From: Mesotaenium endlicherianum
Lineage: Eukaryota; Streptophyta; Zygnematophyceae; Zygnematales; Mesotaeniaceae
DNA length: 64,000 nt
Direction: 5' to 3'
Assembly: GCA_009602735.1 (NCBI GenBank)
Contig: WELA01011136.1
Location: 1,406,298 to 1,470,297, forward strand
Shown: positions 63,400 to 64,000 of the stretch, one piece after another
Position numbering within the stretch: position 1 is the first letter of the stretch
How the letters are laid out: every line of letters starts with the position of its first letter
Notes under the pieces: model-generated
What the model was told of the DNA's origin: nothing
What the model saw: the letters and a program-made list of their open reading frames with translations, nothing else
Databases searched by the model: none
Translations under genes and position numbers: made by a program

Positions 63400-64000
63400 C
63401 TGAGGTAGAGCACAAGAGAGGAAGGAGAAGGAAGGTCAGGGGAAAAACCAGGGGGGGCAAGGCGCGGCTAGGCGGGAGATCAGAACTCGAAGAAGGAATA
63501 CACGTCGCATTACGTCTCGCCGCTGCAGCATTGAAAGCGATATGAAGATCACAGTCAGCGAGAGGGAGGGAGGGAGGGAGGGAGGCGAGAGAGTTCAGAC
63601 GCTCTTTGCAGCGCAAGCTCTCCACACTAAACTCTAAGCCCAAGATGGACCCTAATGTCACAACTAGACGACGTCCTAAGGCCTCATGCGGTGCGGCCTT
63701 GAGTGAGCGCCGGGCCGGTAGGGGGGGGGGAGAAACACAAGGCAGCTGACCAGCTGTCAGGAAGCCCATCATCACCGCGTCGAGCGAGGGTGCCCTGCCC
63801 AACCTGTTCGGTTTGAATCCACAGAAGAGGGGACAATGTCATGACAACACGCGGACCAGCAGGACCTGCTGCAAACTTGCTGTTTGAGGAAACAGCGAGC
63901 ACAGCGCGGGCCTGCAGCTGACATGCACGCAAGGAAGCAAGCGAAAGCATTCCGAGAGGTGAGAAACAGCAGAAGGAAGGCATAGAAAGGGGGAGGCGGG
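63400..64000 (-). other. upstream intron of the protease gene
   Basis: No exon could be assigned. A GGGA microsatellite lies at 63561-63587. The preceding exon must end in G (to complete the Gly codon before Ala-Cys-Trp) and probably lies beyond the window, with the propeptide and signal sequence. Confidence 0.5.

Overview
The window comes from the nuclear genome of a green-lineage eukaryote, most likely a streptophyte (charophyte-type) alga. This is inferred from three things: canonical GT-AG introns in a GC-rich secreted-protein gene, chromodomain Ty3/gypsy elements, and a Ty3/gypsy element that carries its own cytosine-5 DNA methyltransferase. As I recall the literature, methyltransferase-bearing retrotransposons are known from charophyte algae and dinoflagellates. 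The species cannot be fixed from the sequence. Roughly 1-53 kb is a graveyard of nested transposable elements. Roughly 54.9-64 kb is one host gene on the minus strand, rich in introns and microsatellites.

Layout. 1-1165 is the 3' end of a gag-only-looking LTR element (family E), and a second copy lies at about 33.9-35.06 kb. 3818-23046 is the centrepiece, a Ty3/gypsy element on the plus strand: Gag with two zinc knuckles, a GC-rich repetitive linker, aspartic protease, a DNMT3-like methyltransferase, reverse transcriptase, RNase H, integrase and a C-terminal PHD finger. It sits inside a minus-strand open frame (halves at 3654-3817 and 23047-23192) with a TTAG target duplication. Its own gag is split by a 6.6-kb minus-strand chromovirus (5634-12233, duplication CCGCC). 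In both cases, ignoring the insert and one copy of the duplication leaves the host reading frame continuous.

24.4-32.6 kb is a decayed chromodomain Ty3/gypsy element (D). Another gypsy element (C, 24673-29518), which lacks integrase, is inserted in its reverse transcriptase frame. A gag-like remnant and the second E-family LTR follow. 35187-38499 is a piggyBac element with matching ends and TTAA duplications. 43.25-47.4 kb is a hAT transposase relic with T/G-rich introns. 49.75-51.06 kb is a decayed second copy of the methyltransferase region, interrupted by a 247-bp MITE with an 8-bp duplication. A three-copy ~330-bp tandem repeat follows. 38.5-43.2 kb and 52-54.9 kb hold nothing I can identify.

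The minus-strand host gene (54941 to at least 63399) encodes a papain-family cysteine protease joined to two EGF-like domains and a C-terminal run of LysM modules. It resembles in concept the pheromone-inducible Volvox cysteine protease with chitin-binding repeats, but with EGF modules as the spacer. Its N-terminus, and at least one exon between the EGF and LysM blocks, are not resolved.

A theme across the elements is decay by C-to-T or G-to-A change. In-frame stops fall mostly where a Trp, Gln or Arg codon would be one transition away, and in element C three Asp residues of conserved motifs have become Asn. This fits deamination of methylated cytosines, but has not been tested statistically.
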